From positions 25,662-89,661 of the forward strand of contig QNGE01003235.1 of NCBI GenBank assembly GCA_008508345.1: 64,000 bases of DNA, given 5' to 3'. Below are positions 26,641 through 36,859 of the stretch, piece by piece (within the stretch, counting starts at the first letter, position 1; every line of letters begins with the position of its first letter). Made by a program: the position numbers and the translations under genes. This DNA is from Paragonimus westermani (lineage: Eukaryota; Platyhelminthes; Trematoda; Plagiorchiida; Troglotrematidae). The notes beneath the pieces were generated by a model. It was not told the origin of the DNA. It made no database searches and saw nothing but the letters and a program-made list of their open reading frames with translations.

Positions 26641-27316
26641 GGTTGAAACAGCAGCGGTTTTACACAGAAGTTCAGTAAGCATCTGACTTACCGGTGAAAA
26701 GAATCGACGGCTGATTTTCAGCAGCGCTGTTGCTGTTACCTACCGCGTTAACCAAGATCTTTAAAAGTTGAAGCTGATCCGTCTAACCCAAACCAAGTCG
26801 ACTGAACTTTGGACAGTTTGTGAGGTAGTCTATTCCTTTGAACTGCACGCCATCAACCGAAACATCATGAGTTATCTCATCCTTGAGTTTTACTATACGG
26901 TCGGATGTATCCAGTGCGATGTAAGAATTTCGATGAACTGATGTCTTCCCAGTTGTTCTCAACGTGCCGTCTGAGAAGATGACGATGTCGGAAGCAGTGT
27001 CCACTGGAAGTTCTGACTTACTAACCGTGAAGTATTCCCGTCGCTCTGCATACTCGACTTTGAGCGTAGCAGAGGTCAAATTCGAAGTTGCAACATGCTT
27101 GCAGGCTGTATGGCTTTTAAACTTTGGTCGATAACTGGGCTTCCATGGACTAACCATACGGTGTTGATCAGGCTGTGCGCCCTGTTGGTCGCATCTTTGG
27201 TATCTGCGCCTCTTTTTGGACTGGACCTTACAAAAGCCATTCATCATATGGTTAACAGGATTTAGAGGCTTTGTAGAAGTGATCCCTTGTACTGGGAGGA
27301 TTTTTCGGAAACCCAT
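26640..27316 (-). pseudogene. Ty3/Gypsy Gag-end and protease relic
   Basis: The 177-codon minus-strand frame 27316-26783 carries a retroelement aspartic protease. PVDTASDIVIFS is the active-site block, DTAS in place of DTGA as in many Gypsy elements. SYIALDTSDRIVKLKDEI and DVSVDGVQFKG follow, ending at SRLGLG, the equivalent of the LLGLDW flap. Before it lies a basic stretch, KVQSKKRRRYQRCDQQG, where the Gag zinc knuckle would be. The frame continues past a stop (TDQLQLL) to about 26640. RT is not present downstream, so this is a 5' pol fragment. It is a different lineage from the CsRn1-like copy at 32 kb. Confidence 0.7.
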
Positions 27317-27574
27317 CTCCTTGAAAGTATCGTTTGCACTTCATCACTGGACCTTTTCAGGATTGTTCCACCAAGTTATTATCCAGCTTGAGGTCAGGTA
27401 ACCTTTGGCACTCAGCAGTGCTGGTTTGCAAGAAGAAATTCATTATTGTTGAGGGTACGGTTCGACATTGGCGGAGGACTGGAGTTGGATTGAGTTAGTG
27501 CTCGGTTTTCCTTCGTTCTTTGTTTACATATGTGATCCTCCGCATAATGTTTTCAGCAACACCCTATTTCTACC

Positions 27575-27835
27575 CTGAGAACCTAATATCTGGAATTCTA
27601 ATAATCTAAGTTTACTACAACTGGATCCTGACACGACTAAGTACTGCTCAGATGATCGCAGTCTCCTTCCAAATGACAGCAAGTGTGCACACACGCCACT
27701 GGGTGGCGACAGTACCAGAGCTCGTATGTTTCACAGTGTACTCAGCACAGTAGACATCGTAGAATTCGATCTGAAGAAAGATATAGGAAACTGGACGTCG
27801 TCTGACGACAACAAGGAAAGGTCAGTTCTTTTTCT
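27575..27835 (+). pseudogene. LINE RT C-terminal fragment
   Basis: One open plus-strand frame reads QLDPDTTKYCSDDRSLLPND and SKCAHTPLGG, then EFDLKKDIGNWTSSDDN. This is the LPLNxxKC...LGG...KDLGVWLSS region found after the RT active site in CR1/jockey-like LINEs. The DNA from 27623 resembles 61793-61870 in the second LINE of this window (GATCCTGACACGA, CAGATGAT, AAGTGYGCACAC blocks), so both belong to one family. It is about 85 codons long, truncated at both sides and abutting a Gypsy fragment downstream. Confidence 0.7.
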
Positions 27836-27949
27836 TATTTGATCCGGTCGATATTCGTCCACAAAAATTCGACATTCGAACATCCATTCTCAATTTTATT
27901 CAAACATGCCACATGCTTCTGGTAGCGAGAACTCTAGGTTTGTTTCTCT

Positions 27950-29145
27950 GTAGCGGTTGTTAGCACCAGTTGGTCATGACCCAAGCGAATTAACCACTAC
28001 GGCTAGCACATAGCGCTTAGGAACCGATAGCCACGTTTCGCACCAGAAGTAAGATATGCCTCTCATCGCTTAACTTTTACCAATATCTGCTGTTACGAAC
28101 CTCTGCGATACTTTTGTCGGACATCTGTGTCCAGCGATCCAGACCCTTTTCCAATGACTTGCTTTCGACACATTACCCAAAATCACAAATCTCGACATCT
28201 GAGCCACTGTCGTGCTAATTTCAAGTGGGCAAGTTTGGACCAGGCTATGAAGAGACGTCAGAATCTGGGCAAGTGTTTGGTTAGCCTGTCGACAGGCTGA
28301 AAGCCATGGTAACAAATCAACCCTGATAGGCTGAAAATCCTAGTTTGCTTCCCCATTGTCGCTCGTACACATCGATTTCACTGGCCCGCTACCACCACAG
28401 TTTAACGATTTTATATCTCCCACAATGATCGACATCTTCACCCGATGGTTGGAAGCCGTAGAAATACGCAGAGATCACGCGAGTTTTCGTCGAACATTAG
28501 ATAGCATCAGACAGCTGTCCTCTGACTGTGGCAAACGACCGTAGTCCGTAACTGGAAAGTGGTTGATTCGAAAAAGCACTCCACAATTTAGGACGCTACT
28601 GCTGCCTCACAGCCGTTTGGTGTCCAGCTGCGAATAGAACGACTGATCGCCTTTATCGACAACTGAAAGCAGTGTTCAGTAAAGTCGACTCTATACTTTA
28701 GGCGGTAGTTCTTCCAGTGGTTCTATTGTGTGCATTTGCCGTTCTCGAGTGTGTAGCGCCCAGGCGGTTTACGACCGACTGTAACTTCTGTTTATTGGTC
28801 CACTGTCGCAGACAGCTTCAGGTGCGACGCTTTTTTTGCTAAGCAGCTCGCCATCCAGCTCCATCGTTTCACTTCAACAGACACCGGGGAAAAACGACAC
28901 AATTTTTTCTCCCATGCCATTCATCAATGTATACATCTCTTCGTATTCACTGGTGGTTAGTGACGTCCTTAAGATCGTCCTTAAATAAGGTCTACCTGGC
29001 TTTTCAACAGAAATGTAGTGCGTACATCGTATGTCGTTTGTGCAGGCTAGAGATTGTGTCTGTCATTTCAAACTTCATTGTTGTGATTTACCCGGCATTT
29101 CTTCTCAGTCGATTTCATTCTAGTTCACCATCCCACCCTTAGCTC
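27950..29145 (+). pseudogene. Ty3/Gypsy (CsRn1-like) RNase H-end, integrase and 3' pol relic
   Basis: At 27961 the DNA (CACCAGTTGGTCATGAC) matches the RNase H/integrase linker of the element at 34931, so the two copies are one family. Integrase pieces then follow on the plus strand. At 28254 DVRIWASVWLACRQAES is the zinc-finger end. At 28356-28500 SLVHIDFTGPLPPQ and MIDIFTRWLEAVEI cover the first catalytic Asp. At about 28600-28700 AVWCPAANRTTDRLYRQLKA is the degraded HPQANG-x-ERFHRQLK block. The C-terminal part continues, broken, to about 29140. It carries the integrase core missing from the better copy at 32 kb. Confidence 0.72.
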
Positions 29146-29772
29146 TTGACACCCCCACCAGCAGCTGCAGTAAGTCCATTCTAGAACTCCCGAAGCTGAC
29201 GTCTTCAGCATCGACCACTGCTCATTGCGAATGCAGTGTATTAGCCGAAGTATTTCTTGTAACGGTAATAATCACATATATTGCACGTACGGTCTTCTAA
29301 AAATATGTGAAGAATGTTGCATAAACAACCATGCATATACACATATATGTAGATGCAAGACAGTTTTTTGGTTGACAGAATTATTCTCACGAAATCCTTA
29401 AACTATGCTGGTGCAAATATATATAAAATTAAGTAACCGTCAGGAGTTGGCTGGTCAGAGATTGGGCGAAGCACAGAGTGATTAGATAAAAACAAACACA
29501 AATTCGATGTGGTTGAATTCACGAACAAAGTAAGTTGTGAGTATCGTGAATATGCCCAGTTTAGTCATGAGAAAAAACGCGTAGCAAACAAGCCTGTTTT
29601 CAGTGCTTCATCATCAGGTTTAATACAACACATTTACATGAGTTCGCTGGGGGTAGTATGTCCGTAGGGTGAGGGATTGTGATCATTAATGTTCAGTTAG
29701 TCAAACTCGTGAAATCTAGTTATGTAGCGCCAGTGAATTGGGTTGTAAACGTTTTTCGGAAAATCGGTACTC
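29146..29772. other. Non-coding, possibly 3' end of PLE B
   Basis: AT-rich with a TATACACATATATG stretch near 29337. From about 29560 the sequence lies directly downstream (in minus-strand sense) of the PLE endonuclease and contains CATCATCAGG, so it may be that element's untranslated end. No gene seen. Confidence 0.3.
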
Positions 29773-30590
29773 CTATGTAACAGATCGATCCGAGCTATCG
29801 ATACAGGACCACGGAAGGTTCAGTGTTTTGACCAGACGTTTTTGTGAGCATAACGAGGGCGAATGTAAGCGGATTACGATGGTTTCTGCAATGGCTAGTA
29901 GACGAACTTTGACCCACTTTGATTGCGCTCCACCGACTCGATAGATAGGCTTCAACGAATCGGCCGGGTTGATCAAATGATTCGATTCCACCAAATGAAT
30001 AGCGACAGCTGATGCGCAAACCTTTATCGATCCTCGAGCTAGCCACGCCGGATGATGCTCCCGCATGCGTTCAGATAGTCGCCTTGTTTTACGACCTATG
30101 TAGCTTGTTCCACAGGAACAAACGCAACGGTAAACAGAAAAAGAGGCAGCATGTACAAGCAATATATCTTTCACCTGGGGACGCAAAACTGGTGTGGATG
30201 TGAACCGATTACGTACTTGAGCTGCGAAATAGGTTTTGTTAGGCGCTACGTTAAGTTTCCTGGTTACATTTTCAGCATTACTATCGCCTTTGAAAGGCAA
30301 AGTAATATAGACAGGTTTTTTGTCTACAGTTTGCGGCACACCTACCTTTGTGCTATCATGTGCTTACAAACAAACTGTTCTGGGTATCCATTTTCAAGGA
30401 GTGTGTTAAATATAAACTGTTTTTCTTCCTCTATGGTGTCATCTGAGCAAATTCTCACGGCCCTATCAAGCAAACACCGGACTAGGTTTTTCCTTTGTCT
30501 CAAAGGTACGAAGCTATTAAAATTTGTATACTGTTTTGTCCAGGTTGATTCTCTGCCTCATTCGGTGACAACTCCGCTAATATCCTCGCG
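29773..30590 (-). pseudogene. Penelope-like element B: RT end plus GIY-YIG endonuclease
   Basis: Minus strand. At about 30545-30345 one frame gives TKQYTNFNSFVPLRQRKNLV followed by EEEKQFIFNTLLENGYP, the thumb end of a PLE reverse transcriptase. After one frame change, the 188-codon frame 30339-29773 holds the linker (GDSNAENVTRKLNVAPNKTY) and a good GIY-YIG domain: SVYRCVCSCGTSYIGRKTRR, LSERMREHHP, ESNHLINPADS. The C-terminal AIAET and LVKTLNLPW close it. Cys in CVCSCG is typical of the PLE endonuclease, which cuts target DNA for insertion. Upstream RT is missing or unreadable; an N-terminal remnant may lie at 30590-30720. It is the best-preserved PLE of the three here but not functional as it stands. 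Confidence 0.82.
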
Positions 30591-30719
30591 CAAACAGTCT
30601 GCTTGTAGTCCAAGTCACATGCCCTGCTCGTCCATGTGTCCTCATTTAGAGCTAGTCGCTGTAGTGAAGTCCCGTTGATGATAATGCCATTTTGTCTGAG
30701 GATGGTCCAGTATCGCCTA

Positions 30720-31900
30720 GGAAATGGTTTGGTTTTGGATGATAGGTGTTAAATGGTATGGGTAAGGGGAAGAGATCAAATTTTTGCGTAGGTTGGGCAT
30801 ATGTGACTGCCAGTGTTACTCTCAGAGTGTGAATGAACTGTTTTTGAACACAAGTCCGGGTGGAATTATTCAATTGCAACCGCCTGGACTATAGACAGAA
30901 TGTGCCACTCGATCATTTGTAACTTGGCGGGCTGGGCACAATAAACGATGCAAAGTGCCGTTTCATTGTTTGCATCCATCACAATCGACCAGGTGAGCCA
31001 GGAAAAATCAGCTAGTGTTCTTTACTGTTTCAGAAGAAAATCACGTTAGACAGTTCTTATTAATTCCTTTCGGGGAACACCTAGTATTACCACAGGAACA
31101 GTCAGATGAACAGATCAAAATACTTCAGCATTGGTAAGCACACCACCCCTGCATTTGCGACTATCAGTAAAAGTTCATTTCGAATAGTGAACCGATGCCT
31201 ACGGATATGGTTATTTCCGGAGACTGGTTCAGCCAAGCCGTATATTGAGTGGGTAGTTTTAAATCAGGCGTACACTGGAAATTATGACAGTGGTGTGTTG
31301 GGCTTCGTTCACTGCTGTTCACTACAGCCAGTTTGTAGCACATGCTGTGTGGTTCTGTTTGCAAGCGGTTGGAAATATATGTACATGGAATCGTTTGGTT
31401 AACGTTCAGCTGTCCTTTGTAGGGTGCTATCCGTCTAACTGTAGTTCAGGGTCTAGTTGTTGTACCGTCGAAATCTGTCTCTATATTTCAACGTGTGCCA
31501 TGCGAGGTAAACTGACTAGACGGTAAATGTGTCAAGCCAAAGTCACGAGCAAATATAATTGTGTATTTGTTGTTCCATAAGAGGACTGTAAGCTGTCTTA
31601 CTCGGCTATGGTGTTGTTCTCGCCTCAACTGGGGATGCCACATGCAAACAGAACAGTGATTGAAACCACACACAACCCTGACAAACAAAGGCTGTTCATT
31701 TATGCAGAGAACGTTGTTGACGTAAGTGACACATTTTTACATTGATACGTCCAGTACACAAAAATCTGGAATGCCTTTCCCGGAGGAACAAACCTGTGTA
31801 GCGGCCTGGAGATTTCACTGGCCTGCCTGCGGTATGGTGTGTAAAATAGTTCCAAAACTCATAGTTGCATATTGTACCTAGGCTATTAAGGAAGCTCGCT
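30720..31900. other. Region without a supported gene
   Basis: Short frames of at most 98 codons with no recognised domain. It separates the PLE from the putative LTR of the CsRn1-like element. Confidence 0.35.
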
Positions 31901-31929
31901 TGATGCATGTTGTCCGATTGTTTGTCTAC

Positions 31930-32180
31930 ATGTCATGTGACCGTGGCGCGAACCCGAAGGACACACGTGTCACATTTCTTCCGGCTTACTCGCTCGTCGA
32001 CGGCCGGTCTCTAGCCTCTCTAGCTATTTTGCGTGTCGGTGCCTTTTATAGCGTTATCAGAGACCACCTGCACATTTCGTCGAATGAAGATTTGGTCTCT
32101 CTCCTCAACGGTCTTTTGCTTTTCGCGTCTGATAATTGGGTACCTGGAGAAAACGCGACTTAGTGCGACGAGCACTAAAG
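31930..32180 (+). repeat. Putative 5' LTR (end part) of the CsRn1-like element
   Basis: An LTR must end just before the primer-binding site at 32181. The sequence here is less AT-rich than its flanks and contains a TATA-like CTTTTATAGCG near 32042. It ends AGCACTAAAG. No second LTR is present downstream because the element is truncated, so the left boundary is a guess. Confidence 0.35.
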
Positions 32181-32198
32181 TGGTGAGCCCGACGTGAC
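32181..32198 (+). promoter_or_regulatory. Primer-binding site for tRNA-Trp
   Basis: TGGTGAGCCCGACGTGAC differs at two positions from the complement of the animal tRNA-Trp 3' end (with CCA), the primer used by CsRn1-family Gypsy elements. Partial copies of the same motif follow at 32200 and 32218, giving a 19-base spaced triplicate of GTGAGCCCG. Confidence 0.75.
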
Positions 32199-32352
32199 TT
32201 TGTGAGCCCGACTAAATTGGTGAGCCCGTTCGATTAATTTTGGTTTTCCACAGGTATATCCTTTGTATAACTGTGAGTTGCTATTTCTTTATTACGTTTT
32301 ACATATTCTTTTTTTTAATTAAAATATTCGATTTATCATCCATCCCACTTTA

Positions 32353-33456
32353 ATGGAGGCTCAACCGCACGTTTTGTCTGACGCTTCGGTCAGTGCATTA
32401 GCCGTACCGTTTGCACACTTTAGAGAGAATAATCCTAAATCGTGGTTTGCTCAGTTAGAAGCCACATTTGCGCTACGACAGATTAGTTCCGAGCTAACGC
32501 GTTTTCATCACGTAGTGGCGACACTGCCATCTCACGTCATTGACGAGGTGGACGATGTTCTGGAGTTACCGGACTCCACGAAGCCCTACGAGGAACTTAA
32601 AGCGGCCGTAATTAAACGCGTTGGTTTGTCCGATCGCCAACGTATTTCTCAGCTTTTGAGTGCGACCGAGCTCGGTGACCGTAAACCATCGCAGCTCCTT
32701 CGCCACATGCAGCGGTTAGCTGGCACGACACACATAGAGGAGGCCCTACTTAGGAAGATGTGGCTACAGCGTTTGCCTAAGGATATGCAAAACATTCTTA
32801 GCGCAAACCCATCAGCAACCTTGTCAACCTTGGATGATGTCGCCGACCGGGTCGGGGACACATACGGCACCGCTGTTTCCCAGCTCGCTTCGAATAGTCA
32901 CGGCACAATTGCAACTCTAACTGCTCAAGTTGCCACCCTACTTAAACAACTTCAGGCCTTAACGACGCAGCGTTCGAGATCACGTTCGACTATCCCCATT
33001 CGACGACACAGTAGCCAAGCGAAGTCACGTGATTCTCGTCAGGCGCCACCGAACGCTAATCCGGAGCACTTCTGGCATCACCAGCAATTTGGCAAGAAAG
33101 CCCGACGATGCCGACAGCCTTGTACCTTTGGTCCAGTCAGCAAACAGGGCAGCCAAATCAACATGGTTAACGACGTAACTCGCCCGCCTGTTCTTTCTAA
33201 AAGATCACGAGTCGGGGATTCGCTATCTTATCGAGGTGCCGAGGTCAGCGTGATCCCACCTGAGACCCACGACCTAAACAGGTCACCTATTTCGAATCTT
33301 TGCGCGGCCAACGGAAGCACTATAAAAGTGTTTGGTCAGCGCCCTCGCACACTTAATTTAGGTCTCCGTATACCTTTCGCTGGATCTTCACGGTCGCCGA
33401 CGTCCAAATGGCGATTATCGGTATCGACTTTCTCCAGCACTTCGACCTTTTGGTAG
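32353..33456 (+). CDS. gag: CsRn1-like Gypsy Gag and start of protease
   Basis: A 367-codon frame starting 170 bases after the PBS. Residues about 20-175 form an alpha-helical Gag capsid region (FRENNPKSWFAQLEATFALR early; KMWLQRLPKDMQ and then TLSTLDDVADRV later). This is the usual gag core of CsRn1/Kabuki-type elements, which packages the RNA into cytoplasmic particles. A basic Arg/Ser-rich tail leads to WHHQQFGKKARRCRQPC, the variant zinc-knuckle site. The first Cys position is Phe, so one metal ligand is missing. From about residue 290 the frame enters the protease: GAEVSVIPPE is clear, but the catalytic Asp of the DTG triad is replaced (SYRG). The reading then shifts into the pol frame near 33400, and the last residues of this frame are out-of-frame. 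Probably inactive. Confidence 0.85.
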   Translation: MEAQPHVLSDASVSALAVPFAHFRENNPKSWFAQLEATFALRQISSELTRFHHVVATLPSHVIDEVDDVLELPDSTKPYEELKAAVIKRVGLSDRQRISQLLSATELGDRKPSQLLRHMQRLAGTTHIEEALLRKMWLQRLPKDMQNILSANPSATLSTLDDVADRVGDTYGTAVSQLASNSHGTIATLTAQVATLLKQLQALTTQRSRSRSTIPIRRHSSQAKSRDSRQAPPNANPEHFWHHQQFGKKARRCRQPCTFGPVSKQGSQINMVNDVTRPPVLSKRSRVGDSLSYRGAEVSVIPPETHDLNRSPISNLCAANGSTIKVFGQRPRTLNLGLRIPFAGSSRSPTSKWRLSVSTFSSTSTFW

Positions 33457-35249
33457 ATTCCAGACGATACCGTCTAGTCGACCAAACGACAAAGCTTACA
33501 GTTACAGGGATTTTGACCGATACGTTATCAATCAGTCCCGTATGTCAGAGCTCTACGAAACTAAACTCCCTTAGTTTCCTAATCGATAAGTATCCGACTG
33601 TTTTTCAACAGTCTTCACATCTGCCTGCCGTCAGGGGTTCCATGAGGCACCACCTAGTCACGACAGGCCCGCCGGTGTTCGCCAAAGCTCGCAGGTTGAC
33701 ACCAGACAAGCTTAAAATAGCTCGCGCTGAGTTTGAGCACACGCTCGAACTCGAAATCATTCGCCCGTCCAATAGCCCTTGGGCCTCTCCACTCCACATG
33801 GTCCCTAAAGCGTCAGGCGATTGGCGCCCGTGTGGAGATTATCGTTCGCCCACTAACGCCAGATTAGCCGACAGGTACCCGATTCCGCACATACAGGACA
33901 TCACGGCTAGCCTTCATGGTACCCGTGTTTTCTCGAAAATTGATCTGGTGTGCGCATACCACCAGATCCCGGTTGCGGATGAGGATGTTGCCAAAACAGC
34001 CGTCATCACACCATTCGGTTTATTCGAGATTCTACGTATGCTGTTTGGTTTGCGAAACGCTGCACAAACGTTTCAACGTTTCATCGACGACGTCACACGG
34101 TGTCTGGATTTCGTCCACCCCTACATCGATGACCTATTAGTTGCAAGCGCATCTGAAGAAGAACACCAGATTCATCTACGACAGCTCTTCGACAGATTAG
34201 CAACATTTGGCATAACGATTAACGCGGAGAAGTGTGTTTTTGGTCAATCAGCGATAGAGTTTCTAGGACATTACGTTGACCAGCACGGTATTCGACCGTT
34301 AACCGATAAGGTAGGAATAATCCGCGATTTGCCCCGTCCTACCACCCTCGCTGCTATTCGTCGATTTAACGGGATGGTCAACTACTATGGGTGGTTTATT
34401 CCACTTTGCGCTCAGCTTATGCAGCCTTTAGCCGATTTACTCCGCGGCCGTGTCAACGGAGTCGTAGAATTATCACCGACAGCCATTGAGTCTTTCAATA
34501 GAATTAAGGACGCATTAGCCACCGCCGTTGTGTTGCACCATTTCAACTCAGCCGCGGAAATAAGTGTAGCTGTTGACGCGTCAGATACCGCAGTCGGCGC
34601 CGTACTTCAACAGTTCGTCGATGGACTCTGGAAACCGCTCGCTTTCTTTTCCAGACGTTTACTTCCGGCTGAAACTAGGTACAGCACGTTCGGTCGTGAG
34701 TTGTTAGCAATTTACTCGGCCGTTCGGCACTTCCGACATGCTCTCGAGGGAAACCAGTTTGTGATTTTCACCGACCACAGACCGTTGGTTTTCGCCTCTC
34801 GCAGTAGGTCTGAGAGACATTCGCCCCGCGAAGTTCGCCATCTGGACTGCGTATCCCAGTTTACATCTGATGTACGCCACGTTTCTGGCAGCGATAACGT
34901 TGTGGCTGACGCTTTATCCCGAGTGTCGGCACTAGTTGGTCACGACTCAATCGACTTAAACGCTATGGCCAACGCACAACGTTCGGAAAATGATTTCCGT
35001 GTCTCATGCCAACAATCAGCTCTACGGCTGACTGATCAACCTTTACCAACGTCTGAAGACACTATCCTTTGCGATACTTCTACTGGACATCCACGTCCGG
35101 TAGTTCCTACTCTTTTTGACGACGCGTATCCGACACGCTACACAACACAGCCCATCCTGGCATCCGTGCCACGGCCAAACTCATTTCCGATAGGTACGTC
35201 TGGCCTGGTATGCAAAAGGATCTTCGCACGTGGGCACGATCATGCCTAG
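33408..35249 (+). CDS. pol: CsRn1-like Gypsy Pol: protease end, reverse transcriptase, RNase H
   Basis: A 613-codon frame overlapping the Gag frame by 49 bases. It opens with the protease end IIGIDFLQHFDLLVD. RT occupies about residues 75-330: SPWASPLHMVPKASGDWRPC, FSKIDLVCAYHQIPV, the block LRMLFGLRNAAQTFQRFIDD and the active site HPYIDDLLVA (YIDD), then EFLGHYVDQHGI. RNase H follows at about 370-520 with its Asp, Glu and Asp landmarks in ISVAVDASDTAVGAVLQQ, FGRELLAIYSAVRHF and IFTDHRPLVFA, closing at NVVADALSRV. The RT and RNase H catalytic residues are all retained, so this decay is fairly recent. The frame is lost near 35130, where the integrase begins. The Pol polyprotein makes and integrates element cDNA; this copy could not integrate. 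Confidence 0.92.
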   Translation: MAIIGIDFLQHFDLLVDSRRYRLVDQTTKLTVTGILTDTLSISPVCQSSTKLNSLSFLIDKYPTVFQQSSHLPAVRGSMRHHLVTTGPPVFAKARRLTPDKLKIARAEFEHTLELEIIRPSNSPWASPLHMVPKASGDWRPCGDYRSPTNARLADRYPIPHIQDITASLHGTRVFSKIDLVCAYHQIPVADEDVAKTAVITPFGLFEILRMLFGLRNAAQTFQRFIDDVTRCLDFVHPYIDDLLVASASEEEHQIHLRQLFDRLATFGITINAEKCVFGQSAIEFLGHYVDQHGIRPLTDKVGIIRDLPRPTTLAAIRRFNGMVNYYGWFIPLCAQLMQPLADLLRGRVNGVVELSPTAIESFNRIKDALATAVVLHHFNSAAEISVAVDASDTAVGAVLQQFVDGLWKPLAFFSRRLLPAETRYSTFGRELLAIYSAVRHFRHALEGNQFVIFTDHRPLVFASRSRSERHSPREVRHLDCVSQFTSDVRHVSGSDNVVADALSRVSALVGHDSIDLNAMANAQRSENDFRVSCQQSALRLTDQPLPTSEDTILCDTSTGHPRPVVPTLFDDAYPTRYTTQPILASVPRPNSFPIGTSGLVCKRIFARGHDHA

Positions 35250-35338
35250 CTTGTCAACAGGCTAAGGTTCACCGCCACGTATCGGCCCCGATTGGCCGAT
35301 TCCCTTCGATCAGTCAGAGTAATAAGCACAACACGTAG
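35120..35338 (+). pseudogene. CsRn1-like integrase zinc finger, frameshifted and truncated
   Basis: In a frame shifted relative to the pol frame, codons from about 35138 read LHNTAHPGIRATAKLISDRY and then WPGM, followed by SCLACQQAKVHRH. This is the His-His-Cys-Cys binding domain of a Gypsy integrase with both His and both Cys visible. A stop follows at about 35336 and the catalytic core is not found, so the element breaks off here. The core of the same family is present in the relic at 28.3 kb. Confidence 0.85.
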
Positions 35339-36221
35339 CGATTTCATGATTATGTCTTGTGTTTTTAGATGATTATTCGCAGGCACGTCGTTATGCCAAG
35401 GAGGCATAGGTCACACCCGATGTGGATTCATCCGATGTAACTGTGCGAATTGGAAAACGGTGTTAGAGTGTCAGGTAATACCTATGTGCCTTTATACCCG
35501 ATTAGTCATTAGCAGGTGTCCTACGAAGCTTCTGTCGCAGTCATCCTCCGAGGACTCCGACGGCTGTTCACCCGTGCGGGCTACTGGTGCCACAACAGCA
35601 CGGCATCCGACGTTCGTCTTGGAGGCAGGTGGATCTTCGGGAGAGCATAAGTTCCATGCACTCGAGCCTTCCATTCAAGGCGTTCCAGTCTGTTGGAACT
35701 GATCCAACAATATAAACCCGGTCATTGATCATTATGTACAACTGATCAACAATGAAATTCCAAGACTCAGCGCGTTTACCCCTGAGTATTATCATCGACC
35801 CTAGAAAGTAAAACATGCAGATAGATGCGTCGAACAAGCGAGGCGCGGAGCAAGCTGTGATTTTGGCCCTGGTATGGATGTTACAAAATGGATAGCTTGA
35901 CTATAACAAATGTAGGTGAGAAAGCAAAATCCCCGAGAACGTAGAGATGAATGCGACTATCAAAATATCTATTATAGTAGCCACAAGTCACCATTTTCAG
36001 CAGTCCCGTTGCTCCCTCTCCGGCAATCCTTATATCCTACCTTCCCAGTTCTCTTAATGCAGCGCCTGATCCGGTAGTTACCCCAAACCGGCCTCTTTCA
36101 GTCGTCCCCGCTTCATATTCCCACTTAATTTTTGAGAATCCTATTCCGGTCATCCGTCCTCTTTATACCACGTCACCGACAAGGTTGCCACAGCCGTCCA
36201 AAAGTACATCTTCACCATAAA
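35339..36221. other. Region without a supported gene
   Basis: Follows the truncation point of the Gypsy element. A minus-strand frame of 89 codons at 35568-35837 ends in a Cys cluster (MPCCCGTSSPHG), and the plus strand across the same stretch is also partly open. Neither was identified. It may be part of an unknown interspersed repeat. Confidence 0.3.
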
Positions 36222-36452
36222 ATGACTACTATTTCCTCAAAACCATCAACGATGATGCAAGTGGTGCAGGAAATGCTGAAGGACGCGGCCACTTTGAAGG
36301 AGCGTCTACAGAAACATCGAATTTTCCCCGATCTTGACGCTCAGGGTCAAGTTGTTCGTGAAATCCGCGTACATGCTCTACCCGTCAACACTGCAGCTAG
36401 TCTCCGTAAGGTGGAAGGCAATCTTCCTAGAAAAATAGTTCGAAGAATAGTG
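36222..36452 (+). CDS. Candidate first coding exon, coiled-coil protein (SIKE/FGFR1OP2-like?)
   Basis: From ATG at 36222 the frame has 77 codons and ends exactly at a strong donor (GTG followed by GTAAGT) in phase 0. The longer frame starting at 36132 runs through what would be the 5' untranslated region. Residues 11-35, with MMQVVQEMLKDAATLKERLQ inside, form an amphipathic helix. The pattern L-x-D-A-x-x-L-x-E-R-L-x-x-H followed later by Q recalls the N-terminus of the SIKE/FGFR1OP2 family, coiled-coil partners of STRIPAK complexes. That resemblance is from memory, covers about 15 positions and is weak. A possible later exon at about 36676-36813, between an AG and a GTAAGC donor, was not recognised. 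Treat it as a plausible host exon of unknown identity. Confidence 0.35.
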
Positions 36453-36859
36453 GTAAGTACACAAGTAACACTCTAAAAATTGTTAGATTGATCATCTGAA
36501 TTCGATGAGTGCTCCGTCTGCAAGGCTACTTTTTCGCTGTTGCATGAGGGAGACCATTAGATCGGAGCTAACCGTGGAAATGACTTATGCTAGGGGAATC
36601 TCATTCAAAAACTCCATTCTACGGCGTGTAATAGGAGGTTAATGCAGTGTAAAATTAATTCAGCATATTTCGAACTTAGAAACAGTCCTATCTCAGGAGA
36701 AAGAGACACAAAAACCTGGCAAGATGAAGTACACAATCGGATGCGGTGTTGGTTTTATGACGCCCATAACCGTGGGGGAAAGTTTCGATTCAGAAAGCCC
36801 AAGACAAGAGTTGAAGTAAGCGTCGAACGAAATGAGGTTGATTTTCGACCGCGTTGAGT

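Noticed and set aside
31900..32163. 87-codon frame upstream of the CsRn1-like element as a gene
   Set aside because: It lies in the position of the LTR, directly before the PBS, and has no domain.
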